A stretch of DNA of 64,000 nt from positions 1-64,000 of the forward strand of contig JAZUMK010000042.1 of the NCBI GenBank assembly GCA_045603585.1, in the 5' to 3' direction. The DNA comes from SFEL01 sp045603585. Lineage in GTDB: Bacteria > Bacillota > Clostridia > Christensenellales > CAG-138. The stretch's first letter is position 1. Every line of letters begins with the position of its first letter. Below the pieces are notes generated by a model. It ran no database searches and was not told where the DNA came from. It saw only the letters and a program-made list of their open reading frames with translations. A program made the translations under genes and the position numbers. Shown one piece after another: positions 1-7,601 of the stretch.

Positions 1-930
1 GTGCATCCAGCCCTGAGCCCTCCAGAAACGGAATATGGCTTTAATGATTATGGCGCAGAGGGTGCCGATGAGGAAGTTGAAGCCCCAGATAAGGGGTTTA
101 ACAGTGCCGACAAAGAAGCCGCCCAGAGCGTCAAGGCCCAAAGATGCCAGCCACATGAGGGCATATGCCGCCATGTAGGTGAGGAAAACCAGACCAAACT
201 GCACGGTGAGCTTATCCAGTGATTCCGCAAGGGGTATTTCTCCCTTGGAGGTAACGGACTGTACCGAAAGATTTTCCGTCTCCTCAGAGGTATCCACAAG
301 GCCTACCTTACGGCCCTTTGCCTTGATAACGTTAAGGTAGATTATCCCGCCGATGCTGGCGCTGACGAAGCCCAGCGCCGCAACGCCAAGGCCGAAGCTT
401 GTGCCGTTGGGGAAGGGAGCATAGTCTACTGCGGTCTCATAGATGTGTCCCCAGTTGTAAGCCTGTCCGGGGCCTTGACCGTAGCCCATGGGAACCAGCA
501 GACCGCCGCAGGCCCAGCTGCCGATAAGGTATGCCAGCAGCATGCTTACGGCAAGACCCACTATGGCCTGCACAAGGTATGTGGCAACCACTGTAACGCC
601 GGTATTGAATACATCCACTTTGCCGGTTTTGCTCTTGTTGCGGTCGCCGGTTTTAAGGGCGAGAGCCACAAAGCCCAGACCCAGGCAGTGATAAGTGAGG
701 GTCTCAAGGGTTATCCTCTCGAAGAAGGAAACCCCGGTGTATTTTTCAATGAGGCCGTTTACTATAAGAACCAGAAAGCCCGCCAGCACAGAGCTGGGGA
801 TCAGGGAGCGGCGCAGTATGGGGACAAGCCTGCGCAGCATATTTGCAAAAAGCATGGCGCCCAGCAGCATGCCAAGCTCCATCATAAATGTCCATACCTG
901 AGCATCCCAGAAATTCAACCCGGTAGTCAT
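1..930 (-). CDS. GltS-like sodium/glutamate symporter family protein (3' end outside window)
   Basis: The minus frame is open from an ATG at 930 to the window edge (310 codons), so the C-terminus is missing. The protein is an integral membrane protein with repeated hydrophobic helices, for example GMLLGAMLFANML and SVLAGFLVLIVNGLI, and a glycine-rich re-entrant-like segment (MGYGQGPGQAYNWG) followed by FGLGVAALGFVSASIGG. This pattern matches the GltS sodium:glutamate symporter family, which imports glutamate at the cytoplasmic membrane. A strong site (AAGGAGG) lies about 10 bases upstream of the ATG. The substrate is inferred from the family only; a related anion/amino-acid exporter fold is possible. 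Confidence 0.6.
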   Translation of the reverse strand, partial: MTTGLNFWDAQVWTFMMELGMLLGAMLFANMLRRLVPILRRSLIPSSVLAGFLVLIVNGLIEKYTGVSFFERITLETLTYHCLGLGFVALALKTGDRNKSKTGKVDVFNTGVTVVATYLVQAIVGLAVSMLLAYLIGSWACGGLLVPMGYGQGPGQAYNWGHIYETAVDYAPFPNGTSFGLGVAALGFVSASIGGIIYLNVIKAKGRKVGLVDTSEETENLSVQSVTSKGEIPLAESLDKLTVQFGLVFLTYMAAYALMWLASLGLDALGGFFVGTVKPLIWGFNFLIGTLCAIIIKAIFRFWRAQGWMH

Positions 931-1019
931 AAAGGATATCCTCCTTAAAAAGTAAGGTCTTAATGAGATCTTAAATTAAAATTTGGTTAAATAGTTTAAA
1001 TACTTAAAGTATTTTTAAT

Positions 1020-1047
1020 ATTATAGCACGAATAGAGGCATTTTCAA
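1020..1047 (-). promoter_or_regulatory. Promoter for the GltS-like gene
   Basis: On the minus strand TTGAAA is followed after 16 bases by TATAAT, a good housekeeping promoter about 90 bases before the start codon at 930. The region between is very AT-rich (931-1020). Confidence 0.5.
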
Positions 1048-1096
1048 CAGTACAGATGCTGTTAAAACAAAAAAATAAAATGACACAGAACTTTAC

Positions 1097-1125
1097 ATGA
1101 CAATGAAGCGCATACATGGTAAAAT
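1097..1125 (+). promoter_or_regulatory. Possible promoter for the clostripain-like gene
   Basis: ATGACA and TAAAAT are separated by 17 bases, about 95 bases upstream of the start at 1221. Both hexamers deviate from consensus, so this is tentative. Confidence 0.35.
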
Positions 1126-1220
1126 TGTATATATGGAAATATGAGTGCAGCTCAGGATGCTTCTTTTGCTGCGCGATATTGATGTGCAATAAACAAGGGT
1201 AATCCGGGAAGGAGAAAACC

Positions 1221-3704
1221 ATGCAGAGAACACCCGGCGGCGGCGGCCGCAAAAAGAGAGTAACCGGCGGAGGCGGCAACGTCTTTAAACGGGGAGAGGG
1301 AATAAGCGGCGGCGGCAGGCCAAGCGCAGGCAGCTCCGGCGGCAGCCGTGCAGGCGGAGATCGCTCAGGCGGCTCTAACCTTGGGCTTATCGCCCTTATC
1401 CTGGGTCTGGTTCTGGGCAAGGGAAACAACGGCAAAAAGGGCGGTCTGCTCAAAAAGATAATCGTCCTTATAATAATACTTGCCATTGCTTCTTCCGTTA
1501 TAAAGTGCATGGCGGGCGGTATGTCCGGCATGTCCGGCATGCTGGAGGATTATACCTCCCAGCAGGAAAGCTATCAGCCCGAAAACGATCTCACCGTAGT
1601 GGAGACCCAGCCTGTGGCCACTCCTCAGCCTGCCACAGCCCCCACTCAGGAGGCCCCCGCAGATACCCAGGTATCCAATCAGGCCCGTGCAAAGCGCACC
1701 AAAATACTGGGCAGCGGCAAGGATACCTATACCATTATGGTATATATGTGCGGTACTGACCTTGAAAGCAATTACGGCATGGCCACCGCAGACCTTAACG
1801 AGATGCTGCATGCGGATATTTCCGATAAGGTAAATATCATCATTGAAACCGGCGGCACCAAAAAGTGGCAGAACACCGTAATCAACAGCAATACAAACCA
1901 GATATACCAGATAAAGAACGAAGGTATAGTAAGGCTGGAGTCTGACCTTGGCAAAAAGGCCATGACCAAGGCATCCACCCTTACCGAGTTTATCGATTAC
2001 TGCGAAACCAACTTCCCCGCAAACCGCTATGCCCTTATAATGTGGGATCACGGCGGAGGCTCCGCATCCGGCTACGGCTATGACGAGCAGTTCCCCAAAA
2101 CCGGCATGACGCTGGATGTATTCAACAAGGCCCTCAAGGATGCAGGCTGCGTATTCGATTTTATCGGCTTTGATGCCTGCCTGATGGCGACTCTTGAAAC
2201 CGCACTTGTTGCGGAGCAGTATGCGGATTACTTTATCGCATCCGAGGAAACAGAGCCCGGCTGCGGCTGGTATTATACCAACTGGCTCACCAAGCTTTCC
2301 AAGAACACCTCCATGGATACCGTATCCATCGGCAAGACCATAATCGATGACTTTACCGTGGCCTGCCGTCAGCAGAATGCATCCAATCAGACCACCCTTT
2401 CCATCGTGGACCTTGCGGAGCTTGCGGGCACTGTGCCTGAGGCGTTCAACGACTTTGCAGCATCCACCATGGAGCTTATCGAAAGCGATAACTACGCGGT
2501 GGTATCCAATGCAAGAAGCAGGGCAAAGGAGTTTTCCTCCGGCATAAACCAGATAGACCTTATCCACTTTGCGGAGAATATGGGCACTGCCGAAAGCAAG
2601 GAACTTGCTTCCGCCCTCAGGGACTGCGTAAAGTACAATCGCGTATCCCCCTCCCTGAAGAATGCAAACGGTATTTCAATATTCTTCCCCTATAACCGTC
2701 TTTCTTCCATGAGCAGCATGGTGAATATCTATGACGAGATAGGCATGGACGAAACCTATACCGCCTGCATCAGAAGCTTTGCCAGCATGGCATCCGGCGG
2801 TCAGCTGGTATCCAGCTCTACCGGTACTCCTCTTGATTCCCTCTTTGGCTCCATGACAGGCAGCGGCAACAGCGCGGATATGCTGAGCACACTGCTTAAC
2901 TCCGCCCTGTCCGGCTCCTACGGCGGCAGCTCTTACAGCTCCGGCTCCGGCGCATATTCCGGCGGCAGCAGCTATGCAGACCTGCTCAGCATGCTGGCAG
3001 GGGCAAGCTCCGGCTATTCCTGGATGGATCAGGGCCGTATGATGCAGAGTCAGGATTACTACGCTGAAAACTCCCTTGATGCATCCCGTCTTACCGTTAC
3101 CGAAAAGGACGGCGCCAATGTGCTTAAGCTGACGGATGAAGAATGGGAGCTGGTTCAGGAAGTTGAGCTGAATGTATACGCCGATGACGGCGAAGGCTTC
3201 ATAGACCTGGGTCTGGATAATACCTATTACTTCGACGATGACCTTGACCTTGTGATGGACTATGACAACACCTGGATCGCCATAAACGGTCAGGTGGTAA
3301 GCTACACCATGCAGAGCCACGATATCGACGGCGATACCTACGTTATCACAGGCTCCGTACCTGCCCTGCTCAACGGCGAGCGGGTAGAGCTGATACTGGT
3401 ATTCTCGGATCAGGACGAATACGGTACAGTTGCAGGCGCCCGCAAGGTATATGATGAGGAGGAGACGGATACCGTCATGAGAGGCCTTATCGATATCAAG
3501 AATGGCGACGTGATCGACTTCCTGTGCGATTATTACAGCTACGATGGCGAATACCTTGATACCTACATGCTGGGCAACCAGATGACGGTGGATGGCGAGC
3601 TGTATATCAGCAACGTGGACATCGGCGAGGTAAGTCCCCTTGTAACCTATCGCCTTACGGATATCTACGGGAACCATTTCTGGACCGAGGCTATCCGGTA
3701 TTAA
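1221..3704 (+). CDS. Clostripain-family (C11) cysteine peptidase, membrane-anchored
   Basis: 827 aa, starting at ATG 1221 after GGAAGGAGAAAACC. Residues 1-60 are Gly/Arg/Ser-rich and basic. One transmembrane helix follows (about 77-97), then a Thr/Pro/Gln-rich linker. The peptidase core begins near residue 170 (TYTIMVYMCGTDL). It shows the family's catalytic His in WDHGGG (H277) and Cys in GFDACLM (C320). This clan CD family cleaves after basic residues. With one helix and a basic N-terminus the catalytic part is predicted to face outside. About 450 further residues include a Ser/Gly/Tyr-rich stretch (about 560-610) and a beta-rich acidic tail, much longer than the core. The substrate is unknown. 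Confidence 0.85.
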   Translation: MQRTPGGGGRKKRVTGGGGNVFKRGEGISGGGRPSAGSSGGSRAGGDRSGGSNLGLIALILGLVLGKGNNGKKGGLLKKIIVLIIILAIASSVIKCMAGGMSGMSGMLEDYTSQQESYQPENDLTVVETQPVATPQPATAPTQEAPADTQVSNQARAKRTKILGSGKDTYTIMVYMCGTDLESNYGMATADLNEMLHADISDKVNIIIETGGTKKWQNTVINSNTNQIYQIKNEGIVRLESDLGKKAMTKASTLTEFIDYCETNFPANRYALIMWDHGGGSASGYGYDEQFPKTGMTLDVFNKALKDAGCVFDFIGFDACLMATLETALVAEQYADYFIASEETEPGCGWYYTNWLTKLSKNTSMDTVSIGKTIIDDFTVACRQQNASNQTTLSIVDLAELAGTVPEAFNDFAASTMELIESDNYAVVSNARSRAKEFSSGINQIDLIHFAENMGTAESKELASALRDCVKYNRVSPSLKNANGISIFFPYNRLSSMSSMVNIYDEIGMDETYTACIRSFASMASGGQLVSSSTGTPLDSLFGSMTGSGNSADMLSTLLNSALSGSYGGSSYSSGSGAYSGGSSYADLLSMLAGASSGYSWMDQGRMMQSQDYYAENSLDASRLTVTEKDGANVLKLTDEEWELVQEVELNVYADDGEGFIDLGLDNTYYFDDDLDLVMDYDNTWIAINGQVVSYTMQSHDIDGDTYVITGSVPALLNGERVELILVFSDQDEYGTVAGARKVYDEEETDTVMRGLIDIKNGDVIDFLCDYYSYDGEYLDTYMLGNQMTVDGELYISNVDIGEVSPLVTYRLTDIYGNHFWTEAIRY

Positions 3705-3714
3705 TCAAATAAAG

Positions 3715-3770
3715 CCTGCCCCCACAGGCAATGGGGGCAGGATATCAAGCGAGCCGCAGAGGCGGTTTTT
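3715..3770 (+). terminator. Hairpins after the peptidase gene, probable terminator
   Basis: A perfect 10-bp stem (CCTGCCCCCA with TGGGGGCAGG, 3715-3741) lacks a U-run. It is followed by a small CCGC/GCGG hairpin with TTTTT (3754-3770). Together they probably end the upstream transcript. Confidence 0.45.
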
Positions 3771-3790
3771 GAAAAAACGGAGCGCAGAAT

Positions 3791-4045
3791 ATGAACTTTC
3801 GAAAAAGCGGAAAACTTATGTGGACAGGCGGAGTGATAAGCGGAATACTGATACTGACAGGCCTGCTTATAAAAAGCGATACGGCATCCGTGATACTGGT
3901 TGCGCTGGGCATTGTCATATACCTTGCCGCGATGATACAGGCTTTCTTCTTTTACAAGTGTCCCTATTGCGGATTCAGGCTGAGAAAGGCTCATATAGAT
4001 GTACCGAAGCGCTGTCCGGATTGCAGCGAGATTTTACCTGACTAA
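3791..4045 (+). CDS. Small membrane protein with C-terminal zinc ribbon (paralog 1)
   Basis: 84 aa. Two hydrophobic helices (about residues 10-27 and 33-54) are followed directly by a zinc-ribbon-like pair of knuckles, CPYC and CPDC, about 20 residues apart. The start at ATG 3791 has a weak CGGAG eight bases upstream. It is clearly paralogous to the next gene, sharing LMW, a QAF-FY junction, two CxxC motifs and the same helix spacing. It lies 14 bases upstream of that gene, so the two are probably co-transcribed. The function is not recognised; a membrane-tethered metal- or nucleic-acid-binding role is only a guess. Confidence 0.7.
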   Translation: MNFRKSGKLMWTGGVISGILILTGLLIKSDTASVILVALGIVIYLAAMIQAFFFYKCPYCGFRLRKAHIDVPKRCPDCSEILPD

Positions 4046-4059
4046 AGGAGAATTACACA

Positions 4060-4377
4060 ATGAATTATAGACTGAGCAGACTGCTTATGTGGGTGGGCAT
4101 AGACGGAGGAATGGTGTTTCTTGCCGCCAGCATGTGCTTTAAAAATGAAAAAATTCAGATAGCCCTTATGATAGCCGCCGTTGCGGTATTTGCCCTTGGC
4201 GTACTGCAGGCATTCCTGTTTTACAGGTGTCCCGAGTGCGGCTGCCGCCTTATGATGAGCAAGGGCGGTATACCTGAAAACTGCCCCCAGTGCGGCGTGT
4301 ATCTGAGGCTTGAGGATAAATACGAAGCCAAGGCGCCCCGGCAGGAAGAGGAACAGCAGCCCGACGAACAGCAGTAA
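4060..4377 (+). CDS. Small membrane protein with zinc ribbon (paralog 2)
   Basis: 105 aa, ATG 4060 preceded by TAAAGGAG. The architecture matches the preceding gene: two hydrophobic helices, then CPECG and CPQCG zinc knuckles. A charged Glu/Gln-rich tail (EEEQQPDEQQ) is added. The 14-base spacing to paralog 1 and the shared terminator at 4391-4423 indicate a two-gene unit formed by tandem duplication. The knuckles are predicted cytoplasmic by the positive-inside pattern. The role is unknown. Confidence 0.7.
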   Translation: MNYRLSRLLMWVGIDGGMVFLAASMCFKNEKIQIALMIAAVAVFALGVLQAFLFYRCPECGCRLMMSKGGIPENCPQCGVYLRLEDKYEAKAPRQEEEQQPDEQQ

Positions 4378-4390
4378 TACAAACAAAAAG

Positions 4391-4423
4391 TGCCGCTTGC
4401 AAAAGCGGCATTTTTATTTTTTT
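4391..4423 (+). terminator. Intrinsic terminator
   Basis: TGCCGCTT and AAGCGGCA form an 8-bp stem with a GCAA loop, followed by TTTTTATTTTTTT. It ends the zinc-ribbon pair and faces the convergent gene at 4476-5093. Confidence 0.9.
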
Positions 4424-4475
4424 GATAAGTTATCTTTTACGGTCGGAAAATAGGGGGGAGCCAAGGATGTTTTCT

Positions 4476-5093
4476 TTACCAAACCATCAGCCCGCCGGCC
4501 TTGTTGCGGTCTATGCGGTAAAGCTGATTGGGCTCTATCATGCCCTCCTTCATGGCGCGGACTATTTCGTCGTATTCGCCGGGCAGCAGCTCAAAATCAG
4601 AAGCTACGAAGAAATTGCGGTCTGCAACCTTCAGCACCTTGTAGTCAAAGTCAAAATCCGCAAACTGCTGCCTGATAAGCCGCATGGACTTAAAGAAATC
4701 ATCGGGTATTTCATCATCCTTTACGGCCACAGGCTCGCCCTTGGCATAATAGCAGAAGGGGTCTGCCTTGATAAGGCCCGCCATCAGTTCTGCGGGGGGA
4801 GCATAGGAAAAGCGGCGCAGGACGGTTTTAAGATGATGCAGCAGCTCATCGTCAAAGCTGTATTCAATATTGGGCAGGCTGTACCATTTGCCATCCAGGG
4901 CAGGCAGAAATACCCTGCCGCTACCTGCATGAAGGGGGCCGGGGATGGCTTCTGCGCGACCGTTTGCGGTGAGGAAAATATGGGCCATTGCCATTGTGCC
5001 GTCCATCAGCAGCTGAGCCTGGTTGGTTTTCAGGTTGGTGAATTCCTTGTTGTTCTTGTACAGCCATGCTGCGATTTCAAGGGTTTTATCCAT
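4476..5093 (-). CDS. Hypothetical protein paired with a RimK-like ligase
   Basis: 205 aa, soluble, with no transmembrane segment and no family I recognise. It is mixed alpha/beta with a charged centre. The start at 5093 is supported by GGAG seven bases upstream, inside the end of the RimK-like gene. The two reading frames overlap by 8 bases, which indicates translational coupling and a joint task. It could be a partner or substrate of the ATP-grasp enzyme, but nothing in its sequence proves this. Confidence 0.6.
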   Translation of the reverse strand: MDKTLEIAAWLYKNNKEFTNLKTNQAQLLMDGTMAMAHIFLTANGRAEAIPGPLHAGSGRVFLPALDGKWYSLPNIEYSFDDELLHHLKTVLRRFSYAPPAELMAGLIKADPFCYYAKGEPVAVKDDEIPDDFFKSMRLIRQQFADFDFDYKVLKVADRNFFVASDFELLPGEYDEIVRAMKEGMIEPNQLYRIDRNKAGGLMVW

Positions 5094-5970
5094 TGTGATT
5101 CTCCATTTTGTTCATTATATAGTCCATTATCGCTCCGGCAACATCCACGCCGGTGCAGCTTTCCATGCCGTGGAAATGGGCATTGGAGTTTACTTCGCAG
5201 ATGAGGGGGCCGCTGCTGCTTTGCAGTATATCCACCCCGGCAAAATCCAGACCGATAAGCTTTACGGCGGATACGGCAAGGTCTGCTTCGGCCTGCGTAG
5301 GGGTATATGCGATGGAGCGGCCGCCTGCGGCGACGTTTGCGCGGAAATCAGAGGCATTGCTGCGGTGCATTCCCGCGATGACCCTGCCGCCCACAACGTA
5401 AAGGCGGATGTCATTGCCAAAGCTTTCTTTTACTGCCTTTTGCATAAGCATGGGCACGGCCTCATGGGAGGTGATTATCTCCCGGGCCTCTTCAATGGTG
5501 TTTGCAAGGTATACCTGCTTGCCGAAGGAACCGCGGCATTCCTTTATTATGAGGGGCAGGCCAAGGTGCTCTGCTGCCCCGCGGAGAAAATCCATATCCC
5601 CGTAGCCCACGTATTTGTAGGTGATGGGGACTATTACGGTGGGGGGCATGGGCAGCCTGCCTGCAAGGGCGATATGGGTGAGGGATTTATCGTCGCATAT
5701 TTCTATTGCGGCGGGGGGGTTGAATACCCTTATGCCAAGCTTTTCCAGCTGATAGCCAAGGCGCACGTCCTTATCCCAAAGTATGGTAAAATCCACCCCA
5801 TCGGCGTCCCATAACGGCATATCGGATGCGGCGTCAAAGAGAAGTTTATCATGGGGCATGGGCATAAGGCTCATGCCGCGCTTTTCTGCAGCGCAAAGCA
5901 GGGAATCCCACAGCTTGATAAAGCTCTGTTCCCCTACGAATCCGTTTGTGATAAGCAGCCCTTTTTTCAT
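5086..5970 (-). CDS. RimK-family ATP-grasp ligase
   Basis: 294 aa. Features of the ATP-grasp carboxylate-amine/thiol ligases are visible: a preATP-grasp N-terminus (KKGLLITNGF), PPTVIVP before the ATP-grasp domain, the nucleotide-binding Lys in LPLIIKECRGSFGKQVYL, and the metal-binding end GVDILQSSSGPLICEVNSNA. RimK relatives add amino acids such as glutamate to a protein or small-molecule terminus. The acceptor here is unknown. It is probably the first gene of a pair with the hypothetical gene at 4476-5093, with which it overlaps by 8 bases. Confidence 0.85.
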   Translation of the reverse strand: MKKGLLITNGFVGEQSFIKLWDSLLCAAEKRGMSLMPMPHDKLLFDAASDMPLWDADGVDFTILWDKDVRLGYQLEKLGIRVFNPPAAIEICDDKSLTHIALAGRLPMPPTVIVPITYKYVGYGDMDFLRGAAEHLGLPLIIKECRGSFGKQVYLANTIEEAREIITSHEAVPMLMQKAVKESFGNDIRLYVVGGRVIAGMHRSNASDFRANVAAGGRSIAYTPTQAEADLAVSAVKLIGLDFAGVDILQSSSGPLICEVNSNAHFHGMESCTGVDVAGAIMDYIMNKMENHNG

Positions 5971-6035
5971 GGTCGGCTCCTTCTTTTTTGCTATTGCAAG
6001 GATAACACAGCTATTGTGTATTTACAACAAACACA

Positions 6036-6064
6036 AACAAAAAGCCGCACTGACAGGTGCGGCT
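6036..6064 (-). terminator. Intrinsic terminator (minus strand)
   Basis: AGCCGCAC and GTGCGGCT form an 8-bp stem followed, on the minus strand, by TTTTTGTTTG. It lies just after the stop of the YbaK-domain gene at 6082. Confidence 0.85.
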
Positions 6065-6081
6065 GTATTTTTGCGCAGGGA

Positions 6082-6600
6082 TTATTCCTCATCCTCGCCG
6101 GTGGCTTCGCCGATGTCAAGGAACTTGATCTCATTGCCGCAATCGCGAACGAAGCGGATAAGGTCATAGCGGTGCATAGCAACGGTGGCATCGCTGGTGA
6201 GGGGATGGCAGCAGATCATTTCGTCGCGAAGGATGTCCTTATCAACTACCAGCAGAGTCTTGTGCTCCTTGTCGTTCATCAGGGCAAGGGGAGTAACAGC
6301 GCCGGAGATCACTCCCAGATTTGCTTCAAGCATTTCATCGGTGCAGAAGCTCAGGCGGGATACGCCCAGCTTTTTGCTTACTTCGGAAGTTCTGAACTTC
6401 TTGTCTGCGCGGATGATGATGATGTAGAAATCGGTCTCGCTGCGGTCGCAGGCGTAGATGTTTTTGAAGTGCTTTGCGCCAACATCAGCGCCGATGCCTT
6501 CGCAGTCTTCCATGGTCTTTGCCATTGGATGCTCATAGTAATAATATTTAATGCCCAGCTCGTCAAGCTTCTGAATGGCGGGAATTGCAGCTTCTCTCAT
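6082..6600 (-). CDS. YbaK/ProX-domain aminoacyl-tRNA deacylase
   Basis: 172 aa from ATG 6600. An in-frame GTG at 6621 would place the AAAGGAG site inside the protein, so the later start is preferred. The sequence shows the YbaK/prolyl-tRNA editing fold: IKYYYYEHPMAKTMEDCEG near the start, KNIYACDRSETDFYIIII, LGVSRLSFCTDEMLEANLGVISGAVTPLAL, then ILRDEMICCHPLTSDATVAM. Family members hydrolyse mischarged Ala-tRNA-Pro or Cys-tRNA-Pro in trans. The GxVTPxAL stretch is most like the ProXp-ala/PrdX group. It is a single-gene unit with its own terminator. Confidence 0.85.
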   Translation of the reverse strand: MREAAIPAIQKLDELGIKYYYYEHPMAKTMEDCEGIGADVGAKHFKNIYACDRSETDFYIIIIRADKKFRTSEVSKKLGVSRLSFCTDEMLEANLGVISGAVTPLALMNDKEHKTLLVVDKDILRDEMICCHPLTSDATVAMHRYDLIRFVRDCGNEIKFLDIGEATGEDEE

Positions 6601-6706
6601 GATTTTGGTAGCTCCTTTCACTGATTGACACAGTTTTGACTATTTTAACATATGCAAATTGGCTTTGCAATGTTATTGATAATATCGATTGGCATTATGA
6701 AGAAAA

Positions 6707-7579
6707 TTATGCCTGATTTTTGTCCTGCCGGATGCGGTTGAGCACTTCGGGGGCGGGAATACCTTCCTCGTGGAAGCGCCTGTTGCAGGCGAGGCGGGCG
6801 GCGCGAATGGTGGCCCATTGCCTTACTGCGGAGCAGTGGATGATTATCCTCAGGGTCATGGCGTTGCCTGCCATGGAGGCTATGCCGAGGCGCTCGGGTG
6901 GCTTTCGGGCGGGATCGTCGGAGGTTTCGTATATGCGCTGCGCCTCCTGCATCATTATATCCAGTGCCTTATCCACATCTGCATCCCGGGATACTTCCAT
7001 ATCAAAGAAAGCGATATAGTCGGTGCGGGAAAAGTTTGTAACCTCCCGTATCTGGCCGTTTGGTATTATGTGCCGTTCCCCGTTGAAGCCCTTGAGGGTA
7101 ATGGTGCGTATGGATACATCCTCAACAAAGCCTTCGATCCCGGCTAAAATGACGTAATCCCCCACGGCGATCTGATCCTCAAATATGATGAACAAGCCGG
7201 CGGCAACGTCGCTGATTATGCTTTGTGCCCCAAGGCCTATTGCCAGCGTTCCGATACCTGCGGCGGCAAGCATGCTTGCCATTGCGCTGCCCAGACCCAG
7301 CTCGCCGATGGCCAATGCTATGGCAACAAAGTAAAACACATATTTTGCAAGGCCGTTTATCAGGGTGAGAGCGGTTTCGGTGCGGCGGAAGGCATGGGCA
7401 TCGTCACCGAGGCGGCGCTTATACCGGGCGGAAATGCTGCGAAGCAGCCTTCCCGTAAGGGCAACGCATATCCTTGCGATGATGAAGATGAGCAGTATGT
7501 CTATAACCGTAACTGCCCAGCCGAGACCCAGCTCGCCCAGCTTGTCATCAATGGGCTTTATAAGCAGCAAAACATTCAT
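6707..7579 (-). CDS. MscS-family mechanosensitive channel
   Basis: 290 aa from ATG 7579, which has GGAG nine bases upstream. N-terminal helices (about residues 17-36, 65-85, 90-110) lead into the pore and beta domain signature GLGAQSIISDVAAGLFI, then VGDYVILAGIEGFVEDVSIRTI and the NGQIREVTNFSR segment typical of MscS. Such channels open under membrane tension and release solutes on osmotic downshock. The gene begins only 22 bases after dnaB and probably forms the 3' end of that operon. The length matches the small MscS class. Confidence 0.9.
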   Translation of the reverse strand: MNVLLLIKPIDDKLGELGLGWAVTVIDILLIFIIARICVALTGRLLRSISARYKRRLGDDAHAFRRTETALTLINGLAKYVFYFVAIALAIGELGLGSAMASMLAAAGIGTLAIGLGAQSIISDVAAGLFIIFEDQIAVGDYVILAGIEGFVEDVSIRTITLKGFNGERHIIPNGQIREVTNFSRTDYIAFFDMEVSRDADVDKALDIMMQEAQRIYETSDDPARKPPERLGIASMAGNAMTLRIIIHCSAVRQWATIRAARLACNRRFHEEGIPAPEVLNRIRQDKNQA

Positions 7580-7601
7580 TTGTTTATCTCCGTATAAGGG
7601 G

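Noticed and set aside
4422..5204. Long open frames on the plus strand opposite the RimK-like pair, and similar frames opposite murC, clpB, fbp and metY
   Set aside because: They are antisense shadows caused by biased codon use in the real genes; they lack ribosome sites and family motifs.
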